NCBI GenBank assembly: GCA_009731375.1
Contig: BJOX01000351.1
Location: 294,862-325,321 of the forward strand
DNA: 30,460 nt
Reading direction: 5' to 3'
From: Paulinella micropora
Taxonomy: Eukaryota > Cercozoa > Imbricatea > Euglyphida
The notes under the pieces were generated by a model, which saw only the letters and a list, made by a program, of their open reading frames with translations, was not told the origin of the DNA and made no database searches. Shown piece by piece: positions 1 through 10,278 of this stretch (positions are counted from its first letter, which is position 1; the number at the start of each line of letters is the position of its first letter). A program made the translations under genes and the position numbers.

Positions 1-1000
<1,000 letters not shown>

Positions 1001-1002
1001 AG

Positions 1003-1218
1003 TCAATGGGGAGAATCCTAACGCAGAGGGCGAGCCTGCCCCGGAGGGCGAAGAAGACAACCAGGAGATGGAGACCGAAGGCAGAGGAGAAGGAGAAGGG
1101 GAAGGAGACCTTGCCCCCGCAGAGAGCGAAGATGCAGCAGGCATGGCAGACGACATGCAGACGGATGAGGGGGAGGGAGAGGGAGCCAAGCCTACAGAGG
1201 ACGGTGCGGGGCAAGCAG
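1003..1218 (+). CDS. SF3A1: SF3A1 exon 1 (acidic N-terminal region)
   Basis: Acceptor TTGCTTAG precedes and donor GTGAGC follows. The chosen frame reads NGENPNAEGEPAPEGEEDNQ and continues Glu/Gly/Asp-rich to DGAGQA, ending at phase 1. It is open throughout and joins exon 2 without a stop. The alternative frame from ATG 1006 is basic and hits a stop in exon 2. Animal SF3A1 also has an acidic stretch ahead of SURP1. No start is assured: the exon begins inside a codon, so a 5' exon probably lies off the window, although in-frame ATGs exist inside the exon. Confidence 0.75.
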
Positions 1219-1385
1219 GTGAGCATATGGAATGTGTCAATATACTAGAGCGAGATTGTATGCATGCATGTATGTATGTATGTATGTATGTATGTATGTA
1301 GTATGTATGTATGTATGTATGTATGTATGTAGTATTTATGTATGTATGTAGCTGTAATATATGGTTATATATACATATATACATA

Positions 1386-1430
<45 letters not shown>

Positions 1431-1487
1431 GTATGTAAGTATGTATGTATGTATGTATGTATGTATGTATATATGTATGTTATGTAG
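1219..1487 (+). repeat. Intron 1: GTAT/ATGT microsatellite
   Basis: After about 40 bp of unique sequence, the intron is almost wholly (ATGT)n with a few AT-rich interruptions, running up to the TAG acceptor of exon 2. Confidence 0.85.
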
Positions 1488-1534
1488 AAGCAAGCGCTAT
1501 GAACACGGACGCAGCAGAAGGAGAAGGGCACGAG
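1488..1534 (+). CDS. SF3A1: SF3A1 exon 2
   Basis: 47 nt between TATGTAG and GTATCT. It accepts phase 1 (G + AA gives Glu) and reads EASAMNTDAAEGEGHE, ending at phase 0. It continues the acidic composition. It is an island of non-repetitive sequence between GTAT arrays, which supports it as an exon. Confidence 0.75.
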
Positions 1535-1581
1535 GTATCTATGTATGTATGTATGTATGCATGTATGCATGTATGTATATG

Positions 1582-1612
<31 letters not shown>

Positions 1613-1717
1613 ATGTATATGTATGTGTGTATGTATGTATGCATGTATGTACATGTAGGTATGTTATGTATGTTATGTATGTATGTTGTATGTATGTATG
1701 TATGTATGTATGTATAG
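1535..1717 (+). repeat. Intron 2: GTAT microsatellite
   Basis: Donor GTATCT runs directly into (GTAT)n with GCAT and ATAT variants and ends at GTATAG. Confidence 0.85.
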
Positions 1718-1817
1718 GGTGGCGAGGCTGGCAAGAAAAAGAAAAAGAAAAAGGACAAGAGTAAGAAGGGGAAACAACCGGGTGGTTTACCTGAGGGTGA
1801 AGTTGCCAAATCCATAG
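1718..1817 (+). CDS. SF3A1: SF3A1 exon 3 (lysine-rich)
   Basis: 100 nt from GTATAG to GTCAGC. Reads GGEAGKKKKKKKDKSKKGKQ then PGGLPEGEVAKSI, phase 0 in and phase 1 out. The lysine run could be a nuclear localisation or RNA-contact patch (inference). Phase 1 joins exon 4 as GAG (Glu). Confidence 0.78.
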
Positions 1818-1827
1818 GTCAGCCTTC

Positions 1828-2552
1828 TGCATACGTGTGTCGCCTCGTATTTTCCGTCGAAATTCGCCGAAAATTTACATTATCATTTGTTGTGGCCGTT
1901 GTTTCCGTGAAAATTTAGCTAAAATTTCCTGCTTAGGTGTGTCGCCTCGTATTTCCGTCAAAATTCTCCGAAAATTTAAATTATCATTTGTTGTGGCCGT
2001 GGTTTCCGTGCAATTTAGCTAATATTTGTGTATGTCACTTGGCAGACGAAGACGATACGTGTTCGCCTCGTATTTTCCGTCTAAATTCGCTACAAATTTA
2101 AATCATCATTTGTTTTGGCCGTTGTTTCCGTGCAAATTTAGCTAATATTTGTGTATGTCACTTGGCAGAGACGAAGACGATACGTGTTCGCCTCGTATTT
2201 TCCGTCTAAATTCGCTGCAAATTTAAATTATCATTTGTTTTTGCCGTTGTTTCCGTGCAAATTTAGCTAATATTTGTGTATGTCTTTTTTGGCAGAGACG
2301 ACGGAGACGATACGTGTTCGCCTCGTATTTTCCGTCTAAATTCGCTGCAAATTTAAATTATCATTTGTTTTTGCCGTTGTTTCCGTGCAAATTTAGCGAA
2401 CATTTGTGTATGTCACTTTTGGCAGAGACGACGGAGACGATACGTGTTCGCCTCGTATTTTCCGTCCAAATCGCCGAAAATTTATTATCATTTGTTTTGG
2501 CCGTGGTTTCCGTGCAAATTTAGCGAACATTTGTGTATGTCACTTTTGGCAG
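1828..2552 (+). repeat. Tandem array of intron 3' end plus start of exon 4 (104-131 bp units)
   Basis: Six units begin near 1831, 1935, 2055, 2179, 2310 and 2440 with TACGTGTTCGCCTCGTATTT. Later units also hold CACTTTTGGCAG followed by AGACGACGGAGACG, which equals the real exon 4 acceptor and its first 14 coding bases. The first units lack the exon piece. In the copies the sequence then departs to ATACGTG, so only the last unit leads into the full exon. Confidence 0.9.
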
Positions 2553-2621
2553 AGACGACGGAGACGTTCACACAGGAGGTAGGTATCATCCAGCCGCCTC
2601 CCGAACTCAAAGTCGTTGTTG
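2553..2621 (+). CDS. SF3A1: SF3A1 exon 4 (start of SURP1)
   Basis: 69 nt from TTTTGGCAG to donor GTAAGT, the best consensus donor in the gene. Reads ETTETFTQEVGIIQPPPELK then VVV, with a split Asp codon. It aligns to the VGIIYPPPEVRNIVD segment of animal SF3A1 just ahead of the first SURP module. Confidence 0.92.
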
Positions 2622-2635
2622 GTAAGTCTTTGTCC

Positions 2636-2756
<121 letters not shown>

Positions 2757-2904
2757 TGCTTCTCTGTCAATGGCTGATGCATTTCTGCACATGCGCCTCC
2801 ATCGTCTCACCCGTGAGGGGAGTACGAAGAATTGATGATAGGCTGTAATGACACCCCCGCAAGGGCAGTTCCAACACTTCCAGACGGGCCGGTATGTTCA
2901 ATGA
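2757..2904 (-). mobile_element. SINE copy (3' part), cut by an assembly gap
   Basis: Matches the reverse complement of 23010-23163 almost base for base: GTGCTTCTCTGTCAATGG, CACATGCGCCTCCATCGTC, ACACCCCCGCAAGGGCAG and CAGACGGGCCGGTATGTTC. The tRNA-like head is not visible because the gap starts at 2905. It lies in intron 4. Confidence 0.85.
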
Positions 2905-2914
2905 NNNNNNNNNN
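2905..2914. other. Assembly gap (10 N)
   Basis: Run of ten N inside the SINE copy; the length is probably a placeholder. Confidence 0.99.
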
Positions 2915-3307
2915 ATCTGTCATGGCTGAGCCCGAGGGCCATGCGCCTCCATCCCTCGACCCAACAGGGACTACAGTGAGTATGTTGGGGAGGGAAGAGT
3001 GACTCTAACCATCCTGCATAGAAGGCCCCAAAAGGAAGTCCCTACTACCCGCACAGTGTCGGGTACCTTGCAGGAAATCAACTACAAATGATTGATCTTC
3101 CCCGCGTGAGAGCTCCACGAGACTGGGTAGGTCCCGCATGGAGGTACTCACAGGGGTAGCAGACATTTCATGCGGTCTGCCAGCGCATGAGGACGTTTTG
3201 TGGTAAGTATCTGGGACGCCTCGAAACCCGTCACCACCCCTAGATCGCGGAATGTAAATACCCCTTTGATCCCACGTGGTGTATGTCTTATAAAAAACAA
3301 CACAACG
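2915..3307 (-). mobile_element. Diverged SINE-like or unclassified repeat
   Basis: The start (CTGTCATGGCTGAG ... CATGCGCCTCCATC ... GGGACTAC) resembles the minus-strand SINE at 2757-2904 with substitutions, so it looks like an older or sister-family copy. The remainder to 3307 is non-repetitive, has no convincing coding potential, and leads into the 25-bp tandem array. Classification is uncertain. Confidence 0.45.
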
Positions 3308-3473
3308 ACATGGCCTCGGAACCAACACAACAACATAGCCTCGGAACCCACATCGACATAGCCTCGGAACCCACACAACAACAGAGCCTCGGAACCAACA
3401 CAACTACATAGCCTCGGAACCAACACAACAACATAGCCTCGGAGCCAACACAACGACATAGCCTCGAAACCAG
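3308..3473 (+). repeat. 25-bp tandem repeat, about 6.5 copies
   Basis: Core CATAGCCTCGGAACCAACAC plus ACAA, with point variants (CGACATAGCC, AGAGCCTCGG, CTCGGAGCC). Three units make 75 nt, which explains the periodic Cys/Val/Gly frames on the minus strand; these are not genes. Confidence 0.9.
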
Positions 3474-3530
3474 TGGGAAGAGGCCCAACCACCTCCTCTT
3501 CCCGTGGGGTGCCATACTGTGCACCCCTCC

Positions 3531-3577
<47 letters not shown>

Positions 3578-3800
3578 TTCTTTCTTTCTTTCTTTCTTTT
3601 CTTTCTTTCTTTCTTTCCTTTCCTTTCCTTTCTTTTCTTTTTTTTTCTTTTCTTTTCTTTTCTTTTTTCTTTCTTTCTTTCTTTCTTCTTTCTTTCTTCT
3701 TTCTTTCTTTTCTTTCCTTTCTTTCTTTTCTTTCTTTCTTTTCTTTCTTTCTTTTCTTTCTTTCTTTCTTTTCTTTCTTTCTTTCTTTCTTTCTTTCTTA
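3531..3800 (+). repeat. ATA array followed by TTTC array
   Basis: (ATA)n at about 3531-3577 follows GTGCACCCCTCC, like a retroposon tail, and then TTTC/TTTTC repeats run to about 3800. Confidence 0.9.
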
Positions 3801-3822
3801 GTATGGTAAATAATTTGTTTTT

Positions 3823-3967
3823 TCGGTCACCTCCACAAAATATGGTCAGGTTACCGATAAAACTACATATGCGGCGCGCCAAATTTGACGAGTTTTGCGG
3901 GCTCGCCGGCCCGGCTCCGGCTCGCTCGCAAAAACACGTCAAATTTGTGGCTAGCCGCATAATATAC
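3823..3967 (+). mobile_element. Fold-back element, copy 1
   Basis: Begins TCGGTCACCTCCACAAAAT, and GGTTACCGATA closes a small inverted repeat. ACTACATATGCGGC then opens a long imperfect palindrome with arms CCAAATTTGACG..TTTTGCGGGCTCGCC and CGCAAAAACACGTCAAATTTG, closing at GCTAGCCGCATAATATAC. It ends 17 bp upstream of exon 5. Four copies exist in the window. It has no coding capacity and is MITE/fold-back-like; no target duplication is recognised. Confidence 0.85.
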
Positions 3968-3984
3968 TCTTCTTGGGTGCTTAG

Positions 3985-4140
3985 ATCGCACTGCGGACTT
4001 CGTGCGACGTGTTGGCTCTTCGTTTGAGTCCGAGATCTTGGCTAGGAATAAAAAGAATGCCAAGTTTGGCTTTCTTACGCCGACAAATCCGTACCATGCT
4101 TACTACAAACATCGCGTGCAATACGGGGATGTAGCTATCG
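3985..4140 (+). CDS. SF3A1: SF3A1 exon 5 (SURP1 core)
   Basis: 156 nt from GTGCTTAG to GTGAGA. The split Asp codon is completed, then RTADFVRRVGSSFESEIL, ARNKKNAKFGFLTP and TNPYHAYYKHRVQYG. The SURP features F..E..I, AKF.FL and PYHAYY.H are all present, matching the animal stretch from VDKTASFVARNG to AYYRHKV. It is the longest and most diagnostic exon. Phase 1 out. Confidence 0.95.
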
Positions 4141-4173
4141 GTGAGATTCTTTGATCCTTTCCTTATCCTGCTT

Positions 4174-4262
4174 ACTGACTGACTGACTGACTGAACTGAA
4201 CTATGTGCCTGTGTATTGCAACCTATCAATCTATCAATCAACCAATCTACCTACCTACCTAC

Positions 4263-4301
<39 letters not shown>

Positions 4302-4315
4302 CCTATCTATCTATC
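4174..4315 (+). repeat. TGAC then TATC microsatellites
   Basis: Short (TGAC)n at about 4174-4196, then ATCAACCA-like and (TATC)n/(TACC)n repeats up to the start of the dispersed element. Confidence 0.85.
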
Positions 4316-4558
4316 TGTCTCGAAACTCCATCTGCTTACTGGGCCCTCTGTAATGGAGGTGGGAGCTCGTTCTGCAAGGGGCGCTTTATGGAACGAGCCC
4401 TGGCCCCGCCTGGTACTAGGGAGCTTTGGTATTGCCTGTATCAGTCCCTTCCGTGCAAACATCACGGCTTAGCTGGGCATCGGGTTAATACTTTACCCAC
4501 AGACTTCCTGGTTGACGAAATCAGAAGCTCCTTTTTTCTGACATTAGTCGATATTTCA
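4316..4558 (+). mobile_element. Dispersed element C, copy 1 (5'-truncated)
   Basis: Nearly identical to the last 240 bp of the copies at 13619-14043 (reverse) and 27523-27958 (forward). Starts GTCTCGAAACTCCATCTG and ends CATTAGTCGATATTTCAT. Shared 3' end, variable 5' end and flanking TATC repeats are typical of non-LTR retroposons or SINEs (inference). No protein domain is recognised. Confidence 0.8.
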
Positions 4559-4620
4559 TATGTACTTGCACACGTAGATTCATATGTACCTACCTACCTA
4601 CCTACCTATCTATCTATCAT

Positions 4621-4682
<62 letters not shown>

Positions 4683-4728
4683 GATCGATCTATCTAAATG
4701 TACTTGCACACGTATATTCATATATATA
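4559..4728 (+). repeat. 27-bp direct repeat flanking a TATC array
   Basis: ATGTACTTGCACACGTAGAT at about 4560 recurs at about 4698 with one change, on either side of a TACC/TATC array. This is an intronic analogue of the exon-end duplications seen elsewhere. Confidence 0.75.
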
Positions 4729-4921
4729 TACATATATATATATGTATATATATATATGTATATATATATGTGTGTGTGTGTATGCATATGTATGCATATG
4801 CATATCTATAGCATTCGAACAAAGTTGCTGTTCCCATATCGGAAGAGCTTATCTAAGCATACGTGTATATACATCCATCTACATTATTTAATATCATATG
4901 TATGTATATGCATGTGCATAG

Positions 4922-4986
4922 CTTCCAACGATGCTGCTGCTCCCCCTTCGGAGGACGTATCTGCGAAAAAGGCCGAAGCAGCCAAG
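4922..4986 (+). CDS. SF3A1: SF3A1 exon 6
   Basis: 65 nt from GTGCATAG to donor GTCCCT (weak). Reads A/SNDAAAPPSEDVSAKKAEA then AK, phase 1 in and phase 0 out. It is an Ala/Lys linker after SURP1 with no strong family match; support comes from phase continuity and its island-like composition. A near copy of its 3' part lies at 5188-5240. Confidence 0.72.
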
Positions 4987-5014
4987 GTCCCTTACTTACT
5001 TCCTTCCTTCCTTC

Positions 5015-5053
<39 letters not shown>

Positions 5054-5126
5054 GCTTGCTTGCTTGCTGACTTACTTACTTAATTACTTACTTACTTGCT
5101 TACTTACTGGCTTACTTCCTTACTTC

Positions 5127-5169
<43 letters not shown>

Positions 5170-5187
5170 TACTTACTTACTTACTTA
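4987..5187 (+). repeat. TTAC microsatellite
   Basis: (TTAC)n with TTCC and TTGC variants, between exon 6 and its echo. Confidence 0.9.
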
Positions 5188-5240
5188 CCGACGGAGGACG
5201 TATATGCGAAAAAGGCCGAAGCAGCCAAGGTCCCTTACTT
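5188..5240 (+). repeat. Echo of exon 6 with its donor
   Basis: Matches about 4948-5000 with two or three changes: CGGAGGACGTATATGCG, then AAAAAGGCCGAAGCAGCC, then AAGGTCCCTTACTTAC. It carries the same GTCCCT donor but has TTAC repeats in place of the exon 5' half. Confidence 0.9.
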
Positions 5241-6170
5241 ACGTACTTACGTACTTACTTACTTACTTACTTTACTTACTTACTTACTTACTTACTTGCT
5301 TACTTAACTCACTTTACTTTACTTTACTTTACTTTACTTTACTTGACTTTGACTTTACTTTTACTCTACTTTTACTTTACTTTTACTTTACTTTACTTTA
5401 CTTTACTTTACTTTACTTTTACTTTACTTTTACTTTACTTTACTTTACTTTACTTTACTTTGCTTTACTTTGCTTTACTTTATATTACGTTACTTTACTT
5501 ACATAACATTACTAACTTTTACTCTACTTTACTTTACTTTTACTTTACTTTACTTTACTTTACTTTACTTTACTTTACTTTTACTTTACTTTACTTTACT
5601 TTTACTTTACTTTACTTTTACTTTACTTTACTTTTACTTTACTTTACTTTACTTTACTTTACTTTACTTCACTTTACTTCACTTTACTTCACTTTACTTT
5701 ACTTTACTTTACTTTACTTTTACTTTACTTTACTTTACTTTACTTTACTTGATTTTACTTTTACTTTACTTTACTTTACTTTACTTTACTTTTACTTTAC
5801 TTTACTGTACTTTACTTTACTTTGCTTTACTTCACTTTACTTTACTTTACTTTACTTTACTTCACTTGATTTTACTTTTACTTTACTTTACTTTTACTTT
5901 ACTTTACTTTACTTTACTTTACTTTACTTTACTTTACTTTACTTTACTTCACTTTACTTTACTTTACTTTACTTTACTTTACTTTACTTTACTTCACTTT
6001 ACTTTACTTTACTTTACTTTACTTTACTTCACTTGATTTTCCTTTTACTTTACTTTACTTTACTTTACTTTACTTCACTTGATTTTACTTTTACTTTACT
6101 TTACTTTACTTTACTTTACTTTACTTTACTTCACTTGATTTTCCTTTTACTTTACTTTACTTCATCCACG
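5241..6170 (+). repeat. Long ACTTT pentanucleotide array
   Basis: TTAC repeats shift at about 5310 to (ACTTT)n with ACTTTT, ACTTC and TGATTTT variants, for about 850 bp. It forms long Leu/Tyr/Phe-Thr open frames that are not genes. A short unique stretch follows at 6160-6200. Confidence 0.92.
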
Positions 6171-6201
6171 TACTTACTTTTCTTCTTGCTTCACTTACTC
6201 A

Positions 6202-6246
6202 CACATACATACATACATACATACATACATACATACTTACATACAC

Positions 6247-6312
<66 letters not shown>
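6202..6312 (+). repeat. CATA array, then CT array ending in an acceptor
   Basis: (CATA)n at 6203-6245, then about 30 CT units running straight into the CAG acceptor of exon 7. The microsatellite serves as the polypyrimidine tract. Confidence 0.9.
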
Positions 6313-6360
6313 GCCGCAGCGGCAGCAGCAGCAGCAGCAGCAGCAGCCGCAGCAAAGAAG
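6313..6360 (+). CDS. SF3A1: SF3A1 exon 7 (polyalanine)
   Basis: 48 nt between CTCTCAG and GTATGT, phase 0 both sides. It encodes 14 alanines followed by two lysines. GCA dominates (eight in a row), with GCC and GCG at the edges. The exon is itself essentially a trinucleotide repeat, so its length probably varies. Confidence 0.7.
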
Positions 6361-6513
6361 GTATGTATGTATGTATGTATGTATGTATGCATGTATGTAT
6401 GTATGTTATATAGGTATGTATGGGTGTGTGTGTATGTATGCATGTGTGTGTGTGTGTGTGTGTATGTATTCATGTATGCATGTATGTACGTATGTATTTA
6501 TGTATCTATGTAG
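6361..6513 (+). repeat. Intron 7: GTAT/GT microsatellite
   Basis: Donor GTATGT is the first unit of (GTAT)n; GTGT stretches follow, ending in CTATGTAG. Confidence 0.85.
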
Positions 6514-6584
6514 GTGAAGAAGCCAAAAGTCTTAACCCTTCCTCAAAAGCTTCAGAAGGAAATTGAAAACACTTTCATCGGGAG
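6514..6584 (+). CDS. SF3A1: SF3A1 exon 8
   Basis: 71 nt from ATGTAG to GTACAC. Reads [18 protein letters not shown] then NTFIG, phase 0 in and phase 2 out. It completes an Arg codon with exon 9. It fills the linker between SURP1 and the PPEF-like motif; a read-through frame stops soon after the donor. Confidence 0.78.
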
Positions 6585-6629
6585 GTACACACAAACAAAC
6601 AAATAACCAACAAAGCGCAACAGAAGGCG

Positions 6630-7170
6630 ACAACAACAACAACAACAACAACAACAACCATAACAACCACAACCACAACAACCACAACAATCGCAACAAC
6701 AACCACAACTACAACAACAACAACAACAACAACCACCACCATCATCACAACAACAACAACAACCACAACAACAACCACAACAACAACAACCACAACAACA
6801 ACAACAACAACCGCAACAGCAACAACAACAACAACAACCACAGCAACAACAACAACAACAACAACCACAGCAACAACCACAACAACAACAACACCCACAA
6901 CAACAACAACAACCACCACCACCACCACAACAACCACAACAACAACCACAACAACAACCACAACAACAACCACAACAACTACAACAACAACCACAACAAC
7001 GACCACAACAACAACCACAACCACAACAACAACAACAACAGCAACAACAGCAACCACAACAACAACAACAACCACAGCAACAACCACAACAACAACCATA
7101 ACAGCCACCACCACCACCACAACAACCAGAACAACAACAAGACAACAACAACAACAACAACAACACAAAC
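6630..7170 (+). repeat. Degenerate CAA/CCA repeat block
   Basis: About 540 bp of AAC/CAA/CCA trinucleotides, strictly A/C on the + strand apart from a few T/G. Frames read poly-Asn/His, poly-Gln/Pro-like or, on the other strand, poly-Cys/Val/Leu. It is intronic: it follows the exon 8 donor and an in-frame stop. Confidence 0.9.
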
Positions 7171-7189
7171 AAGGAGAAGAAGCTTGGTT

Positions 7190-7228
<39 letters not shown>

Positions 7229-7230
7229 AG

Positions 7231-7297
7231 AGTGGTGTACAAAGATGGTCCTCCAGAAGATATCTACACTGTGTGGCCCCCGGAAATGTTCCAGGCG
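7231..7297 (+). CDS. SF3A1: SF3A1 exon 9 (pre-SURP2)
   Basis: 67 nt from a CT/GTGTGTAG acceptor to GTAAGA. Reads (R)[20 protein letters not shown] then QA. It corresponds to the VPKEPPPEFEFIADPPSISAF region just before SURP2 in animal SF3A1. Phase 2 in (Arg completed), phase 0 out. Confidence 0.87.
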
Positions 7298-7299
7298 GT

Positions 7300-7363
<64 letters not shown>
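7298..7363 (+). repeat. GATA microsatellite after exon 9
   Basis: The GTAAGATAG donor grows directly into (GATA)n. Confidence 0.9.
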
Positions 7364-8164
<801 letters not shown>

Positions 8165-8600
8165 NNNNNNNNNNNNNNNNNNNNNNNNNNNNNNNNNNNN
8201 NNNNNNNNNNNNNNNNNNNNNNNNNNNNNNNNNNNNNNNNNNNNNNNNNNNNNNNNNNNNNNNNNNNNNNNNNNNNNNNNNNNNNNNNNNNNNNNNNNNN
8301 NNNNNNNNNNNNNNNNNNNNNNNNNNNNNNNNNNNNNNNNNNNNNNNNNNNNNNNNNNNNNNNNNNNNNNNNNNNNNNNNNNNNNNNNNNNNNNNNNNNN
8401 NNNNNNNNNNNNNNNNNNNNNNNNNNNNNNNNNNNNNNNNNNNNNNNNNNNNNNNNNNNNNNNNNNNNNNNNNNNNNNNNNNNNNNNNNNNNNNNNNNNN
8501 NNNNNNNNNNNNNNNNNNNNNNNNNNNNNNNNNNNNNNNNNNNNNNNNNNNNNNNNNNNNNNNNNNNNNNNNNNNNNNNNNNNNNNNNNNNNNNNNNNNN
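8165..8600. other. Assembly gap (436 N)
   Basis: GATA repeats enter and TTTC repeats leave. The missing exon with the first half of SURP2 most likely sat here. Confidence 0.99.
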
Positions 8601-9116
8601 TTCTTTCTTTCTTTCTTTCTTTCCTTCATTCCTTCCTTCCTTCTTTCTTTCTTTCTTTCTTCCTTCCTTTCTTCCTTCCTTCCTTTCTTTCTTTCTTTCC
8701 TTCCTTCCTTCCTTCCTTCCTTCTTTCTTCCTTCTTTCTTTCCTTCCTTCCTTCCTTCCTTCCTTCCTTCTTTCTTTCTTTCTCTTTCTTTCTTCTCTTT
8801 CTTTCTTTCTCTTTCTTTCCTTCCTTCCTTCCTTCCTTCTTTCTTTCTTTCTTTCTTTCTTTTCTTTCTTTCTTTCTTTTTTTCTTTCTCTCTTTCTTTC
8901 TTTCTTTCTTTCTTTCCTTCCTTCCTTCCTTCCTTCCTTCCTTTCCTTCCTTCCTTCCTTCCTTCCTTCTTTCCTCCCTCCCTCCCTTCCTTCCTCCCTC
9001 CCTCGTTTCCTTCCTTCCTTCCTTGCTTGCTTGCTTGCTTGCTTCCTTCCGTCCTTCCTTCCTTCCTTCCTTCCTTCCTATCTTTCTTTCTTCCTATCTT
9101 TCTTTCTTTCTTTCGT

Positions 9117-9151
<35 letters not shown>

Positions 9152-9170
9152 CTTTCTTCCTTTTCTTTTC

Positions 9171-9235
<65 letters not shown>
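8601..9235 (+). repeat. Polypyrimidine tract (TTTC, CCTT, CT)
   Basis: About 630 bp of nearly pure pyrimidine on the + strand, ending with (CT)n at about 9176-9234. Confidence 0.9.
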
Positions 9236-9237
<2 letters not shown>

Positions 9238-9271
9238 GCGCACGGGCGCTGAAATCATGCCTGTGTACTAT

Positions 9272-9305
<34 letters not shown>

Positions 9306-9338
9306 NNNNNNNNNNGTCTTAACGCACCTTGTGTGAAG
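9272..9338 (+). repeat. GATA tail, 10-N gap (9306-9315) and short pre-exon segment
   Basis: (GATA)n from 9272 runs into a ten-N gap. The 23 bases after the gap contain an in-frame TAA at 9320 and the only AG available to open exon 10, at 9337-9338. Confidence 0.8.
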
Positions 9339-9400
9339 GGCTAACCAAGCGAGAGCAGCGCAACCCGCAGTTTGACTTTCTAAAACCAACACACCCACTG
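9339..9400 (+). CDS. SF3A1: SF3A1 exon 10 (SURP2, middle)
   Basis: Reads (G)LTKREQRNPQFDFLKPTHPL, matching LMQKEQRNYQFDFLRPQHSL of animal SURP2. The end at CTG|GTCACT is chosen because it joins FEYF of exon 11 exactly as in the family. The start after GTGTGAAG is the only AG after an in-frame stop. The upstream half (IKLTAQFVARNG-like) is not visible, so the phase into this exon (1) cannot be tested. Confidence 0.85.
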
Positions 9401-9423
9401 GTCACTCTCGTCTGTGTATATGT

Positions 9424-9850
9424 GTTTTTCTTGTCTTTGTCTTGTCTTGTCCTTGTCTTGCCTTTGTCTTGTCTTGTTCTTGTCTTGTCTTGTCTTGTCT
9501 TGTCTTTGGTCTTGGTCTTGGTCTTGGTCTTGGTCTTGTCTTCTCTTGTCTTCTCTTGTCTTCTCTTGTCTTTCTCTTTGTCTTTCTCATTGTCTTTGTC
9601 CTTGTCCTTGTCCTTTTCCTTGTCCTTGTCCTTGTCCTTGTCTTGGTCTGGGTCTGGGTCTGGGTCTGTGTCTGTGTCTGTGTGTCTGTATGTCTGTGTG
9701 TCTGTGTGTCTGTGCCTGTCTGTGTCTCTTTGTTGTCTCTGTGTCTCTGTGTCTGTGTGTCTGTGTGTCTGTGCGTCTGTGTGTCTGTGTGTCTGTGTGT
9801 CTTGGTTTTGGTCTTGGTCTTGTCTTGCCTTGCCTTGCCTTGCCTTGCCA
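9424..9850 (+). repeat. GTCTT / GTCTGT / CCTTG repeats
   Basis: Degenerate TTGTC pentamers, a CTTGGT section, then TGTCTG hexamers and CTTGC. Intronic; no gene. Confidence 0.9.
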
Positions 9851-9920
9851 TTTTCAAAGCGCATTTTCGCCTCCCGTCTTGTATTTTGGTTTCTTATATG
9901 TATTTTTGCGAAAGTATAAA

Positions 9921-9924
<4 letters not shown>

Positions 9925-9953
<29 letters not shown>
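9925..9953 (+). repeat. TG array ending in an acceptor
   Basis: About 14 TG units terminate in GTAG, the acceptor of exon 11. Confidence 0.9.
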
Positions 9954-10013
9954 TTCGAATACTTTCAACGACTGGTGGACAGCTACGCACAAATTATCAT
10001 CCCTCCAAAAGAG
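9954..10013 (+). CDS. SF3A1: SF3A1 exon 11 (SURP2 end)
   Basis: 60 nt from GTGTAG to GTGTGT, phase 0 both sides. Reads FEYFQRLVDSYAQIIIPPKE, matching FNYFTKLVEQYTKILIPPKG residue by residue. Unambiguous. Confidence 0.95.
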
Positions 10014-10019
10014 GTGTGT

Positions 10020-10090
10020 TTTCTTTTCTTTTCTTTCTTGCTTTCTTTCTTTCTTCTTTCTTTCTTTCTTTCTTTCTTTCTTTCGTTCTT

Positions 10091-10135
<45 letters not shown>
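10020..10135 (+). repeat. TTTC and CT arrays
   Basis: TTTTC/TTTC units followed by (CT)n at about 10095-10134. Confidence 0.9.
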
Positions 10136-10138
<3 letters not shown>

Positions 10139-10170
10139 CTACAACGACAACTACCATCATTCCCGTTTAG

Positions 10171-10213
10171 AGAATGTCCACGTTACAGAAAGTGGTAGAA
10201 CAATACGACCTTG
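10171..10213 (+). pseudogene. Twin of exon 12 (upstream copy, no clear donor)
   Basis: After CCCGTTTAG it reads RMSTLQKVVEQYD, clearly the sister of TMSTLEKVVEEED in exon 12 about 108 bp downstream. It has a good acceptor but no GT at the corresponding end. It could be a decayed duplicate or an alternative first half. Confidence 0.75.
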
Positions 10214-10278
10214 TTGTTATAATACTTGTCATTGTTATTTCTATTTGGACTGCTATTTCTTCTTGTTTCTGTGTGTAG

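Noticed and set aside
1006-1218. ATG 1006 as the start of a basic N-terminus
   Set aside because: That frame reaches a stop in exon 2 (GCGCTATGA), whereas the acidic frame continues and agrees with the family.
3005-3524. Cys/Val-rich minus-strand frames
   Set aside because: Explained by the 25-bp tandem repeat, whose three units are 75 nt and so keep every frame open.
4863-6413. 516-codon + frame, Leu/Tyr/Thr/Phe
   Set aside because: ACTTT repeat translation.
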